A stretch of 51,011 nt of DNA from DATAQC01 sp046263055 (GTDB lineage: Bacteria > Actinomycetota > Acidimicrobiia > Acidimicrobiales > AC-14), in the NCBI GenBank assembly GCA_046263055.1, contig JBHELO010000157.1:1-51011 (forward strand), written 5' to 3'. The position numbers and the translations under genes were made by a program. The notes under the pieces are model-generated. The model did not search any database, was not told where the DNA came from, and worked only from the letters and a program-made list of their open reading frames with translations. This document shows, piece by piece, positions 25,018-32,720 of the stretch. The stretch's first letter is position 1; each line of letters starts with the position of its first letter.

Positions 25018-25023
25018 AGGGTA
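25018..25023 (-). promoter_or_regulatory. -10 (TACCCT) of hypothetical gene
   Basis: 13 nt before ATG 25010. Confidence 0.45.
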
Positions 25024-25133
25024 ACCGGGGAACCGCAGCCGATCCGTCGGGGGTCACACCTCCGTAGGAACGGTTGGAACCGACAGCCGCTCCCGCCCGT
25101 TGTCGTGTACGGGGAGGCCGAACAGGAGGGTCG

Positions 25134-25391
25134 ATGGACACCACATGGATGGCCGACGGGAACTGCCGGGACCAGTCGCCCTCCCTGTTCTTCCCGAGCG
25201 ACGGGGTGGGCGTGGAGGTGGCCCGCCGGGTGTGCGCCGGATGCCCGGTGCAGGAGCCGTGCCTCGAGTACGCCCTCCGCCACGGCATCGACCATGGCGT
25301 CTGGGGCGGGGCGTCCGAGCGGGAGCGCCGCCGCATCGCCCGCCGCCGGCGCCTGGAGCGGGCCGCGGCCGGCGCCAGCATCGGGGCCTGA
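25134..25391 (+). CDS. WhiB-family Fe-S transcription factor
   Basis: 85 residues. Four cluster cysteines: one in GNCRDQ near residue 11, then CAGCPVQEPC. The GVWGG turn and a basic SERERRRIARRRR tail follow. WhiB proteins bind a 4Fe-4S cluster and usually act with the housekeeping sigma factor. An AGGAGGG ribosome site precedes ATG by 3 nt, so this mRNA is leadered, unlike many neighbours. Divergent from the 95-residue protein gene. Confidence 0.94.
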   Translation: MDTTWMADGNCRDQSPSLFFPSDGVGVEVARRVCAGCPVQEPCLEYALRHGIDHGVWGGASERERRRIARRRRLERAAAGASIGA

Positions 25392-25491
25392 GGTCCTGAC
25401 AGGGCGACCCCGGGGCCCGGGCGGGGCCGGCCTTGGGCCGGGGGCCGGGCGGGCCCGGGCGGGGGGCCGGAGCGACCCGGCGTCGCCCCGT

Positions 25492-26487
25492 TCAGCCGGC
25501 CAGCGGCTCCAGGAGCGACCGGCAGACCTGGCGCAGGCGGCCCACCAGGGAAGAACCTCCGGCCGCCGGCAGGGCGGCGGCGGCCGCCTCCAGATGCTCC
25601 ACCGGAGCGTCGCTCACCAACGAGTAGAGGGTGTGGCCGGCGTGGCGGAGGAGGATGTGGCCGCCCGGCCAGCCGTAGATCCAGGCGTGGCCCGACCCCA
25701 CTGGAATGCGGGTGCCCGAGGAGGGGACGGCGAGCCCGCCGGGCTGCTCGAAGACGGAGAGGTCGTAGAGACCGTCGCTGTACAGGAGCTGCACCACGCC
25801 CTGCTCCCGGTAGGCGCCCAGGCGCCGGTAGCCGCCGGGCAGCGTGGCCGGGGCCGGCCCCCCGCCGGTGACCGACATCAGGCTGGGCGAGTGGTCCACC
25901 GGGTCGGGGGGCGGCGGCACCGTTCCCGGCGGGTCGAGCTGGAGGGCCGAGAAGGCGACCACGCGCGACGTGGTGGCCGCCGTGCCCACCTGCTCGCGTC
26001 GCAGCAGGAGCCCGGTGGCGGTGTCCAGGAACAGCCGCTCGACCAGCGTGCTCCCCTGGCGCACGTCCAGGACCCGCGTGGGCCGGGAGGCCACGGTGGC
26101 CACCGGGTCGCCGGCGGCTGGTTGGACGACGTACTTGGCCGACGGGTCGGGCCGCCCGGAAGCCACCGGCGAGCTCGACCACAACAGGTCCCAACCGCCC
26201 GTCTGGCGCCGGATCATGCTGGCCCCGCTGGTGTCGGCGAGGGCGGTGGTGGCTCCCTGGACCTCGATCCACCCGTCCTGGCCGCGGACCACCATCTGGT
26301 CGGTGTGGGCCCCCGACCGGTCGCTCCAGGTCACCTCCACCACTCCGACGAACGACAGGCGGGCGGCGGCCGCCCGGGCCTCGTCGATCGGGTTGGGCGG
26401 CGGGTCGGCGGCGGCCGGCAACGGGGCGGCGGCGGCCGCCATCAGGGCGGCCAGGGCGGCGCCGGCCACCAGGGCGCGGCGAGTCAA
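25492..26487 (-). CDS. RseB/MucB-like exported regulator of SigE
   Basis: 331 residues. A signal peptide (ALVAGAALAALMAAAAAPLPAAA) is followed by the LolA-like RseB N-terminal fold (FVGVVEVTW, LFLDTATGLLLRRE) and the RseB C-terminal signature (YSDGLYDLSVFEQPG). In proteobacteria RseB shields the anti-sigma factor from proteolysis; the same job outside the membrane is likely here. The TTG start overlaps the anti-sigma stop by TTGA. Third gene of the sigE operon. Confidence 0.8.
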   Translation of the reverse strand: MTRRALVAGAALAALMAAAAAPLPAAADPPPNPIDEARAAAARLSFVGVVEVTWSDRSGAHTDQMVVRGQDGWIEVQGATTALADTSGASMIRRQTGGWDLLWSSSPVASGRPDPSAKYVVQPAAGDPVATVASRPTRVLDVRQGSTLVERLFLDTATGLLLRREQVGTAATTSRVVAFSALQLDPPGTVPPPPDPVDHSPSLMSVTGGGPAPATLPGGYRRLGAYREQGVVQLLYSDGLYDLSVFEQPGGLAVPSSGTRIPVGSGHAWIYGWPGGHILLRHAGHTLYSLVSDAPVEHLEAAAAALPAAGGSSLVGRLRQVCRSLLEPLAG

Positions 26488-27035
26488 CGCCGGAACGAGA
26501 CGGGCACGGCCACCGGCGCCAGGTGGCTGACCGGGTCCCCCCCGCCCACCGCGGTGGCGTGGGCCTCGATGAAGCGCCCCACGGGCGGGGACGTGGCGGG
26601 ATCGGGGGGCGAGGACAGGCCGACGACGCCCAGGGCGGCTGCCGCGCAGCCGGCCAGGGCGGCCACACCCAGCCGTCGCCGCCGATGGAGGTCGACGACC
26701 GCACTGCCCGCCCGCCGACGTACTGGTTCCGAAGGGAGGCGGGCGGCGACCAGTGGGGCGGCGGGCGCCGGCAGGCCGGCGAACGACTCCAGGGCGGCGG
26801 GGCCGGCGGCGATGCGGGCGTAGAAGGTGGCGGGCGGCTCCACCGGTGGCAAGGCCCGGACCCACGCCCGGGCCAGGGCCACCGCCGCGTGCTCCGCCGC
26901 GCACTCCCGGCACCCGGCCAGGTGGGTGCGGGCGGCGGCCACGTCGGCGGTCGGCAGCTCGCCGTCGAGGAGGGCGCTCAGCAGGTCGCCCAGGTGGCCG
27001 GAGCCGGGCCCGGCGGGCGCCAGGTCGTCGGTCAC
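26484..27035 (-). CDS. Anti-sigma factor (zf-HC2) for the SigE-like sigma
   Basis: 183 residues. The zinc anti-sigma motif HLAGCREC (H-x3-C-x2-C) near residue 40 would clamp the sigma factor. One membrane helix (LGVAALAGCAAAALGVVGL) near 135 follows, with a short external tail. GTG overlaps the sigma stop by GTGA. RseA-equivalent of the operon. Confidence 0.88.
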   Translation of the reverse strand: MTDDLAPAGPGSGHLGDLLSALLDGELPTADVAAARTHLAGCRECAAEHAAVALARAWVRALPPVEPPATFYARIAAGPAALESFAGLPAPAAPLVAARLPSEPVRRRAGSAVVDLHRRRRLGVAALAGCAAAALGVVGLSSPPDPATSPPVGRFIEAHATAVGGGDPVSHLAPVAVPVSFRR

Positions 27036-27532
27036 GACAGCGCCTCCCGCAGCAGGGCCCGGCCCCGGTGGATGCGGCTGCGCACGGTGCCGAGGGGCAC
27101 GTCCAGGGAGGAGGCGATCTCCTCGTACGGCAGGCCGACCACGTCGCACAGCACGACCGCCGCCCGGTACTCGGCCGGAAGGCGGACGAGGGCGGCAGCC
27201 ACGTCGGCGGGCAGGGCCTCCATGTCCAGGGCGACGTCGGCGGCCGGCGTGGGTGGGAGCACCCGCTCGGGCTCCTCGGGCACCACCTCCGCCGGGCGGC
27301 GCCGGCGGCGGCGGACCTCGTCGAGGAAGGCGTTCGTGGTGATGCGGCTCAGCCACCCTTCCAGGTTCCCCGGCTGGTAGCTGCCCAGGCCTCGCTGGAC
27401 CCGGAGCAGCACCTCCTGCACGAGGTCCTGCGCGTCGTCGTCGTTCCCTGTGAGGCGGTAGGCCACGGTGTAGAGGAAGTGCCCGTGGTCCCGGGCCACT
27501 TCTTCCCACGTGGGGACCCCACTGCCCGTCAT
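27032..27532 (-). CDS. ECF RNA polymerase sigma factor, SigE-like
   Basis: 166 residues. Region 2 has DDDAQDLVQEVLLRV and region 4 has LPAEYRAAVVLCDVVGLPYEEIA with GTVRSRIHRGR. Followed by overlapping anti-sigma and RseB-like genes, an envelope-stress arrangement. Its own ECF-type promoter is visible directly upstream, implying autoregulation, and ATG would lie at or just after the transcription start. Confidence 0.94.
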   Translation of the reverse strand: MTGSGVPTWEEVARDHGHFLYTVAYRLTGNDDDAQDLVQEVLLRVQRGLGSYQPGNLEGWLSRITTNAFLDEVRRRRRRPAEVVPEEPERVLPPTPAADVALDMEALPADVAAALVRLPAEYRAAVVLCDVVGLPYEEIASSLDVPLGTVRSRIHRGRALLREALS

Positions 27533-27536
27533 GGTG

Positions 27537-27563
27537 AACGACGGCCGCAGCCGCCAGGTTCCC
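27537..27563 (-). promoter_or_regulatory. Autoregulatory ECF promoter of sigE operon
   Basis: -35 GGGAAC (27563-27558), 17-nt spacer, -10 CGTT (27540-27537), then 4 nt and the ATG of the sigma gene. The -35 begins within the tatA stop codon. It matches the RpoE/SigE consensus. Confidence 0.65.
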
Positions 27564-27820
27564 TACGTCGGTGGGGAGGCGTCCCGCCGGCCGCGGGCCT
27601 CACGCTCGGCCAGGAGAGCGTCCAGCTCGGCCTTGGTCATGGTGACCTTCTCCTCGGCCGCCGGGGCAGCGCCGGCCGCCTCGCCGTCGCTCACGCCCTT
27701 CTTGAACTCCTTGGACGCCTCACCCAACGACCGGGCCAGCTTGGGGAGGCGGGTGGCCCCGAACAGGAGGAACGCCAGGATGAGGATGATGGCCAACTCA
27801 GGCACTCCCAGGCCTCCCAT
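27563..27820 (-). CDS. tatA: Twin-arginine translocase TatA/B-like subunit
   Basis: 85 residues. A short membrane helix (PELAIILILAFLLFGATRLP) with the FG hinge, an amphipathic helix (KLARSLGEASKEFKKG) and a charged tail. Length fits TatA; TatB cannot be excluded. It sits upstream of sigE as tatB does near mycobacterial sigE. Leaderless -10 TAGCCT. Confidence 0.93.
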   Translation of the reverse strand: MGGLGVPELAIILILAFLLFGATRLPKLARSLGEASKEFKKGVSDGEAAGAAPAAEEKVTMTKAELDALLAEREARGRRDASPPT

Positions 27821-27827
27821 GTTCGTC

Positions 27828-27833
27828 AGGCTA
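27828..27833 (-). promoter_or_regulatory. -10 of tatA (TAGCCT)
   Basis: 13 nt before ATG 27820. Confidence 0.45.
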
Positions 27834-27852
27834 CAGGGTGGGGGCCCGGCGC

Positions 27853-27858
27853 GAAGGT
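27853..27858 (+). promoter_or_regulatory. Weak -10 of the formimidoyltransferase-like gene (GAAGGT)
   Basis: An NANNNT hexamer 12 nt before GTG 27865; only the A and final T match. Confidence 0.25.
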
Positions 27859-27864
27859 ACGGCC

Positions 27865-28656
27865 GTGCTGGAGTGCGTCGTCAACGTCAGTGAGGGACGC
27901 CGGCCGGACGTGGTGGCGGCGCTGGCGGCGGCCGGCGGCCGGTGCCTGCTGGACGTGCACTCCGACCCCCACCACCACCGGACGGTGCTCACCCTGGCCG
28001 GCGGGGCCGACCTGGAGGCGGCGGTCGCGGCGGTGGCGGCCGAAGCGGTGCGCCGCCTGGACCTGGGCGACCATGTCGGCGCCCACCCCCGCCTGGGCGT
28101 GGTGGACGTCGTGCCGTTCGTCCCCCTGGGCGACGCCACCCTCGCTGACGCCGTCGGCGCACGAGGCCGGTTCGCGACGTGGGCGGGGGCCGACCTCGCC
28201 CTGCCCTCCTTCCTGTACGGGCCCGAGCGGTCCCTGCCCGAGGTACGCCGCCGGGCGTTCGTGGACCTCCCCCCCGACGCCGGCCCGGCCGAGCCCCACC
28301 CGTCGGCCGGCGCGGCGTGCGTGGGGGCGCGAGGGGTGCTGGTGGCTTACAACGTGTGGTTGGCCGCCGGGGCGGACGTAGCCGAGGCTCGGGAGGTGGC
28401 GGCCGCCGTCCGGGGGCCGTCGGTGCGGGCCCTGGGCCTGGACGTGGGGGGGCGGGCCCAGGTTTCCATGAACCTGCTGGACCCGGGCCTGGTCGGGCCG
28501 GCCGCCGCCTTCGACGCGGTGGCAGCCCGGGCCCGGGTGGCGGGGGCCGAACTGGTGGGCCTCGTCCCCGCGGCGGTGCTGGCGGCGGTGCCCGAGCACC
28601 GGTGGGCCGGGCTCGACCTGGCCCCCGACCGCACCATCGAGGCGCGCCTCGCCTGA
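27865..28656 (+). CDS. Glutamate formimidoyltransferase-like protein (FtcD N-terminal type)
   Basis: 263 residues, close to the transferase half of FtcD. Starts LECVVNVSEGR, a family hallmark; the catalytic-type His is in HSDPHHHRTV-like DPHHHRTVLTLAG, then HVGAHPRLGVVDVVPF and GRAQVSMNL. It transfers formimino (or formyl) groups between glutamate and tetrahydrofolate. No hut genes are adjacent, so the substrate is uncertain. GTG 27865 is preferred over GTG 27838 because homologues begin just before this sequence. Confidence 0.9.
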   Translation: MLECVVNVSEGRRPDVVAALAAAGGRCLLDVHSDPHHHRTVLTLAGGADLEAAVAAVAAEAVRRLDLGDHVGAHPRLGVVDVVPFVPLGDATLADAVGARGRFATWAGADLALPSFLYGPERSLPEVRRRAFVDLPPDAGPAEPHPSAGAACVGARGVLVAYNVWLAAGADVAEAREVAAAVRGPSVRALGLDVGGRAQVSMNLLDPGLVGPAAAFDAVAARARVAGAELVGLVPAAVLAAVPEHRWAGLDLAPDRTIEARLA

Positions 28657-28665
28657 CCGGGCCGG

Positions 28666-28693
28666 CCTGAGGTCGCCGGCCTGAGGTCGCCGG
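28666..28693. repeat. 14-bp direct repeat, two exact copies, after the formimidoyltransferase-like gene
   Basis: CCTGAGGTCGCCGG occurs twice head-to-tail, 9 nt past the stop at 28656. Each copy contains TGA. Confidence 0.85.
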
Positions 28694-28704
28694 CCGGCCA
28701 GCCT

Positions 28705-28738
28705 GGCTGCGGCCCCCTCGTGGGGAGGGGCCGCAGCC
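28705..28738. terminator. Bidirectional terminator hairpin
   Basis: A 12-bp perfect stem (GGCTGCGGCCCC / GGGGCCGCAGCC) between the formimidoyltransferase-like gene and the convergent whiB. Confidence 0.75.
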
Positions 28739-28794
28739 GGCGGCGGGTGGGGGCGGGGTGACGGTCGGCCGGCTCGGCGTCGGCCCGGCGTCGG

Positions 28795-29082
28795 CTAGGC
28801 GGAGGCGGGGGTGCCGACCTCCCGGGGGCCCGCCGACCGCTGGCGGCGGATGCGGCGGCGCTCCCGCTCGGAGAGGCCGCCCCAGATGCCGAACTTCTCG
28901 CCGTTGACCAGGGCGTACTCCAGGCAGTCCTCACGGACCACGCACCCCCGGCACACCGCCTTGGCCTCCCGGGTGGACGCGCCACGCTCCGGGAAGAAGA
29001 GGTCGGGATCCACGCCCAGGCAGTTGGCCTGGCCCTGCCATGTGCGGTCACCCTGGTCGAACCTGTGTCCTCGTCGTTCCAT
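28795..29082 (-). CDS. WhiB-family Fe-S transcription factor (second copy)
   Basis: 95 residues. Cluster cysteines lie in ANCLGVDPDLFFP and CRGCVVREDC, with EKFGIWGGLSERERRR. An N-terminal extension (MERRGHRFDQGDRTWQGQ) distinguishes it from the copy at 25134. GGGAG lies about 10 nt before ATG, and the AT-rich block about 60 bp upstream is the likely promoter. Divergent from the macrodomain gene. Confidence 0.94.
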   Translation of the reverse strand: MERRGHRFDQGDRTWQGQANCLGVDPDLFFPERGASTREAKAVCRGCVVREDCLEYALVNGEKFGIWGGLSERERRRIRRQRSAGPREVGTPASA

Positions 29083-29143
29083 CGGTTCGCTACTCCCTCA
29101 CGCCGGCCGGCTCCCAGGGGGCTCCCGGACGCCATACCACCGA

Positions 29144-29153
29144 TGTAATTACA
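29144..29153. promoter_or_regulatory. AT-rich palindrome between whiB and the macrodomain gene
   Basis: TGTAATTACA is a perfect 10-bp palindrome in the most AT-rich patch of this window. It sits between two divergent genes. It may be an operator or part of the whiB promoter. Confidence 0.4.
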
Positions 29154-29204
29154 ACTGTGTGATCATGGCCCACGGGGAGACGGGCGCGCAAGCCGCAGGG
29201 GGAG

Positions 29205-29210
29205 CAAACT
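29205..29210 (+). promoter_or_regulatory. -10 of the macrodomain gene (CAAACT)
   Basis: NANNNT hexamer 12 nt before GTG 29217. Confidence 0.35.
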
Positions 29211-29216
29211 GTCCCC

Positions 29217-29717
29217 GTGCGGGTCACGGCCACCTCGGGTGACATCACCACCCTCGCCGTGGACGCCATCGTGAACGCCGCCAACGAGACCCTCCTCGGG
29301 GGTGGCGGCGTGGACGGGGCCATCCACCGGGCCGCCGGTCCCGAGCTGGTCGAGGCCTGCCGTGCGGTCGGCGGCTGCCGGCCGGGGGACGCCCGGGCCA
29401 CGCCCGGCTTCGCCCTCCCCGCCCGCTGGGTGATCCACACCGTCGGCCCCGTCTGGCGCGGCGGCGGGGCCGGGGAGCCGGAGACGCTGGCCTCGTGCTA
29501 CCGAAGGTCCCTCCAGGTGGCCGACGAGCTGGGCGCGGCCACGGTGGCATTCCCCGCCATCTCCACCGGCATCTACGGCTACCCCCGGGACGCGGCCGCC
29601 GAGGTGGCGGTGGGGACGCTCACCTCCACGCCCACCGCGGTGACCGAGGCCATCCTGGTGGCCTTCGACCCGGCCACCCTCGACCTCTACCGGTCCCTGC
29701 TGGGGGAGGCGGCCTGA
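29217..29717 (+). CDS. Macrodomain ADP-ribose hydrolase / O-acetyl-ADP-ribose deacetylase
   Basis: 166 residues, single macrodomain. GDITTLAVDAIVNAAN, the catalytic loop GGGGVDGAIHRAAGP and the phosphate loop PAISTGIYGYP are all present. It removes ADP-ribose derivatives from metabolites or proteins. TGATG overlap with the next gene. Confidence 0.94.
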   Translation: MRVTATSGDITTLAVDAIVNAANETLLGGGGVDGAIHRAAGPELVEACRAVGGCRPGDARATPGFALPARWVIHTVGPVWRGGGAGEPETLASCYRRSLQVADELGAATVAFPAISTGIYGYPRDAAAEVAVGTLTSTPTAVTEAILVAFDPATLDLYRSLLGEAA

Positions 29718-29974
29718 TGCCCGGCCCCACCGGGCTCTTCCTGCTGGTGATCGCCCTCGGGCTGCTGTCGCTGCCCATCGCCGGCATCCTCGACGCCGTT
29801 CGCCGGCCCGTCCTGCAATGGACCCGGGTGGGCCTGAACCGCATCACCTGGGTGGCCCTCATGGCCGTCGGCACGGTGCTGGGGTTCGGCGTGCTCGGGG
29901 TGGTGGCCGCCATCGAGTACCTGATCTCCGTCCGCCCCAAGCTCCAGATGGCGGCCGAGATGGGCGGCGAATAG
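29717..29974 (+). CDS. Small membrane protein coupled to the macrodomain gene
   Basis: 85 residues, unrecognised. Two membrane helices (GLFLLVIALGLLSLPIAGIL and WVALMAVGTVLGFGVLGVVAA) and a short polar end. ATG shares an A with the macrodomain stop (TGATG), so it is co-translated. Confidence 0.72.
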   Translation: MPGPTGLFLLVIALGLLSLPIAGILDAVRRPVLQWTRVGLNRITWVALMAVGTVLGFGVLGVVAAIEYLISVRPKLQMAAEMGGE

Positions 29975-30015
29975 GCCCGCTCCGGTCACCCCCAGGCGCC
30001 CCGTCGGTGCCGGGG

Positions 30016-30798
30016 TCATCCCGGCTGGTGGCGAGGCTCCCAGGAGAAGCATTTCAACGCCACCACCGCGCCGGCCACGCCCCAGGCGGCGAGCACCAGG
30101 AGCGGGACGGTGGGCAGCGCGGCCTGGCGGGGGCCGGGGAACAGCGCCTGGTGGAGCGCCTGGGCCAGGCGACCCACCGGGAAGGCGTTGGTGATGACCC
30201 GGAGGACGGCGGGGGCGCGGGCGATGGGGATGAAGACGTTGGACACGAACAGCAAGGGGAACACCACGGCGTTCACGATGGCCGGCGATGCGTCGGCGTT
30301 GGGGATGAGGGCGGTGACGGCCAGGCCGAGCGCCGAGAAGGAGGCCGCCCCGACGGCCAGGCTCACCGCCAGAGCAGGGACCGAGTCCCACGGGACCCGC
30401 ACGCCGTAAGCCACGGCGCTGAACGCGACCGACACCACCACGAGGAGCCCGGCCACCGCCACCGCGTGGACGATGCGTGCGGCCAGGTACACCCAGGGAG
30501 GCAGCGGTGTCCCCCGCAGGCGCTTGAGGAAGCCGCCCTCACGGGCGAAGGTCACGCCGATGGCGAGGTTGGTGTAACAGGCGCCGATCACCGAGAAGGT
30601 GTCGATGCCGGCCAGCGTGAAGGTGGCCGAGCTGACCGAGCGGCCGCCGACGGACGTGGGCGCGGTACCGAACAACACCGAGAAGAGCACCAGGAACATC
30701 ACCGGCAGCGCCAGGGTGAAGAACGCCGATGCCGGGTTGCGCCAGAACGCCCGGTTGGCCGAGCGCACGTGGGCGCCGACCAGTGCCAGGGTGCTCAT
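30016..30798 (-). CDS. ABC-2 type transporter permease
   Basis: 260 residues with six hydrophobic helices and the ABC-2 pattern (SANRAFWRNPASAFFTLALP, LPPWVYLAARIVHAV, SNVFIPIARAP). Likely exports a lipid, drug or peptide with the ATPase encoded upstream (ATGA overlap). Last gene of the four-gene operon. Confidence 0.9.
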   Translation of the reverse strand: MSTLALVGAHVRSANRAFWRNPASAFFTLALPVMFLVLFSVLFGTAPTSVGGRSVSSATFTLAGIDTFSVIGACYTNLAIGVTFAREGGFLKRLRGTPLPPWVYLAARIVHAVAVAGLLVVVSVAFSAVAYGVRVPWDSVPALAVSLAVGAASFSALGLAVTALIPNADASPAIVNAVVFPLLFVSNVFIPIARAPAVLRVITNAFPVGRLAQALHQALFPGPRQAALPTVPLLVLAAWGVAGAVVALKCFSWEPRHQPG

Positions 30799-31838
30799 GG
30801 CCGGTCCCCGGCCGACGGCCCTCGCCCGGTGAGGCGCAAGTAGGCCTCCTCCAACGACGGCTGGCTGACGCGCAGCGCCTCCAGCCGGCAGTCGTTGGCC
30901 AGCGCCCACCCCGTGAGCTCGTGGACCAACCGGGTGGCATCATCGCCGGCCAGGCAGACGACCCGGTCGGCGGTGGACGTGGGCGTTCCCAACCCGACGG
31001 GGAGGGGGGGCGCGCCGTCCGGCAACCGGAAGGAGACGACCGACGGGGCCGGCCCACCGAGGTGGTGCGGCGGGCCCTCGGCCACGATCGAGCCGTCGGC
31101 GATGACGGCGACCCGGTCGGCCAGCTGCTCGGCCTCCTCCATGTCGTGGGTGGTCAGGAAGATCGTGGTGCCCCGCCGGGCGAGGTCCCCGACGAGGTCC
31201 CACGCGCCGCGCCGGGCGGAGGGGTCGAAGCCGGTGGTGGGCTCGTCGAGGAAGAGGAGGTCGGGGTCGCCGACAAGGGCGATGGCGAAGTCGAGGCGCC
31301 GGCGCTGGCCGCCGGACAAGGTCCGCACGAGCTGGCGCCTGACCGGCGCCAGGCCCACGGCCTCGAGCACGTCCGCCGTCGCCCGCCGCCGAGGGTAGGG
31401 GGCACCCAGCAGGTCGACGGTCTCCGACGCCGTGAGGTACGAGTCGATGCCGGTGGACTGCAGCACGATGCCGATCCCGGCCCTGAGCCGGGGATCGCCC
31501 CGGGCAGGGTCGGCACCGAGGACCCGTACAACACCGGCGTCGCGGCCCCGGAACCCCTCCAGGATCTCGACCGTCGTGGTCTTCCCGGCGCCGTTCGGGC
31601 CCAGGAGGGCGAAGACCTCGCCCCTGGCCACCGACAGGTCGACGCCCCGCACCGCCGGCCGTCCCCGGTACGACTTGCGCAGGCCCCGCACCTCCACCGC
31701 CAGGCCGCCGTCAACGGCCCGGGCGGCGCCCGACCGGTCGGCGGCCGGGCTCGGGGGGGCGCGACGCGGCCGTCGACGGGGGGCCGGCGATCGGCGGGCG
31801 GTGCGACGGCCGGGGCCGGGGGGCCGCACCGGCGTCAC
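30795..31838 (-). CDS. ABC transporter ATP-binding protein (DrrA/CcmA type)
   Basis: 347 residues. Walker A LLGPNGAGKTTT, signature LSGGQRRR, Walker B LLFLDEPTTGFDP and switch TTHDMEEAEQL. The C-terminal domain after 270 is typical of DrrA-type exporters. An unusual basic, Pro/Arg-rich N-terminal tail of about 45 residues precedes the ATPase if the GTG at 31838 (GTGA overlap) is used. Confidence 0.92.
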   Translation of the reverse strand: MTPVRPPGPGRRTARRSPAPRRRPRRAPPSPAADRSGAARAVDGGLAVEVRGLRKSYRGRPAVRGVDLSVARGEVFALLGPNGAGKTTTVEILEGFRGRDAGVVRVLGADPARGDPRLRAGIGIVLQSTGIDSYLTASETVDLLGAPYPRRRATADVLEAVGLAPVRRQLVRTLSGGQRRRLDFAIALVGDPDLLFLDEPTTGFDPSARRGAWDLVGDLARRGTTIFLTTHDMEEAEQLADRVAVIADGSIVAEGPPHHLGGPAPSVVSFRLPDGAPPLPVGLGTPTSTADRVVCLAGDDATRLVHELTGWALANDCRLEALRVSQPSLEEAYLRLTGRGPSAGDRP

Positions 31839-32167
31839 CTCCGCCCTGGCCCGGTGGCGCCCACGTCGACCCCGTTGATCAGCTCCCGGAGGGCGGCCAC
31901 CTCGGCGGCGAACGCGGCGCGCCCGGCCTTGGTCGCGGCCACCCATGTGCGGGGCCGCCGCCCGTCGAACGTCTTGGTGATGCGCACCAGGCCGGCTTCC
32001 TCCAGGACCTGGAGGTGCCGGGACAGGTTTCCGTCGGTGACCGCCAGCGACGCCTTGAGGAACCCGAAGTCGGCCCGGTCGGCCTCGGCCAGCACGGCCA
32101 GGATGCCCAGGCGCACCCGCTGGTGGACGACGTCGTCGAGGCGCTGCGACGGGTGGGCGCTAGCCAC
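31835..32167 (-). CDS. Winged-helix transcriptional regulator
   Basis: 110 residues, MarR/ArsR-like winged helix: VRLGILAVLAEADRADFGFLK, recognition region VTDGNLSRHLQVLEEAGLV and a wing ITKTFDGRRPRTWV. Such proteins commonly control their own ABC exporter operon. GTG overlaps the upstream stop by 8 bp (GTGGCTAG). The direct repeat at 32717-32742 is its candidate operator. Confidence 0.88.
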   Translation of the reverse strand: MASAHPSQRLDDVVHQRVRLGILAVLAEADRADFGFLKASLAVTDGNLSRHLQVLEEAGLVRITKTFDGRRPRTWVAATKAGRAAFAAEVAALRELINGVDVGATGPGRR

Positions 32168-32720
32168 GGTCGCCGTGGCGCAGCACCAGCCCGGTGGTGG
32201 TGAAGGCGAGCCCGAAGGCCAGGGTGAGCACGGCATCGGGGTGGGCGGTGTGGCGGGCGGCGACGGCGGCGACCGCCGCCCCCAGGGCGATCGACACACC
32301 GGCCACCGGCCAGCTGCGCTCCAGCCGGGCGAAGGCCAGGTAGGCGGCGGCGACCACCAGCATCGGGCCGACGGCCGAACGAGTGGTTGCCCCGACCACC
32401 CAGGCGGCCACGAAGAAGGCGACACCAAGAACCGTGTAGATGCCGCCCTCCACGCAGACGCCCAGGCCCAGAGCCCGGTCGTGGTAGTGGCGGCGGGTGG
32501 CGTAGGCCCCGGCCGGCCAGGCCACCAGCCAGAACAGCCCCAGGCCCCACCCGTCGCCCAGGAACCCGAACGGCGTGGCGGCCAGGCCCAACAGGCCGAA
32601 CAGCACGAGCGGGAACCAGGCCGGGTGCACGGCCGCCCGGGTCCGGCGCCGGACCTCGTCGACCTCCCGGAGGGTGGCCACCACGTCATCCCTCGCCCCG
32701 CCACTCCCGTCTGCATCCAC
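32160..32720 (-). CDS. Polytopic membrane protein heading the ABC operon
   Basis: 186 residues, about 5-6 membrane helices after a soluble helix (DDVVATLREVDEVRRRTRAAV), unrecognised. The start at GTG 32720 is set by TAAAGT 13 nt upstream; a TTG 21 bp earlier is in frame but would contain the -10. Possibly a sensor or accessory subunit for the ABC exporter. Confidence 0.75.
   Translation of the reverse strand: MDADGSGGARDDVVATLREVDEVRRRTRAAVHPAWFPLVLFGLLGLAATPFGFLGDGWGLGLFWLVAWPAGAYATRRHYHDRALGLGVCVEGGIYTVLGVAFFVAAWVVGATTRSAVGPMLVVAAAYLAFARLERSWPVAGVSIALGAAVAAVAARHTAHPDAVLTLAFGLAFTTTGLVLRHGDRG

Noticed and set aside
25392..25491. GC-rich GGGCCGG-type run between whiB and the RseB-like gene
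   Set aside because: Only composition; no clean stem or regular repeat, so no terminator or repeat was called.
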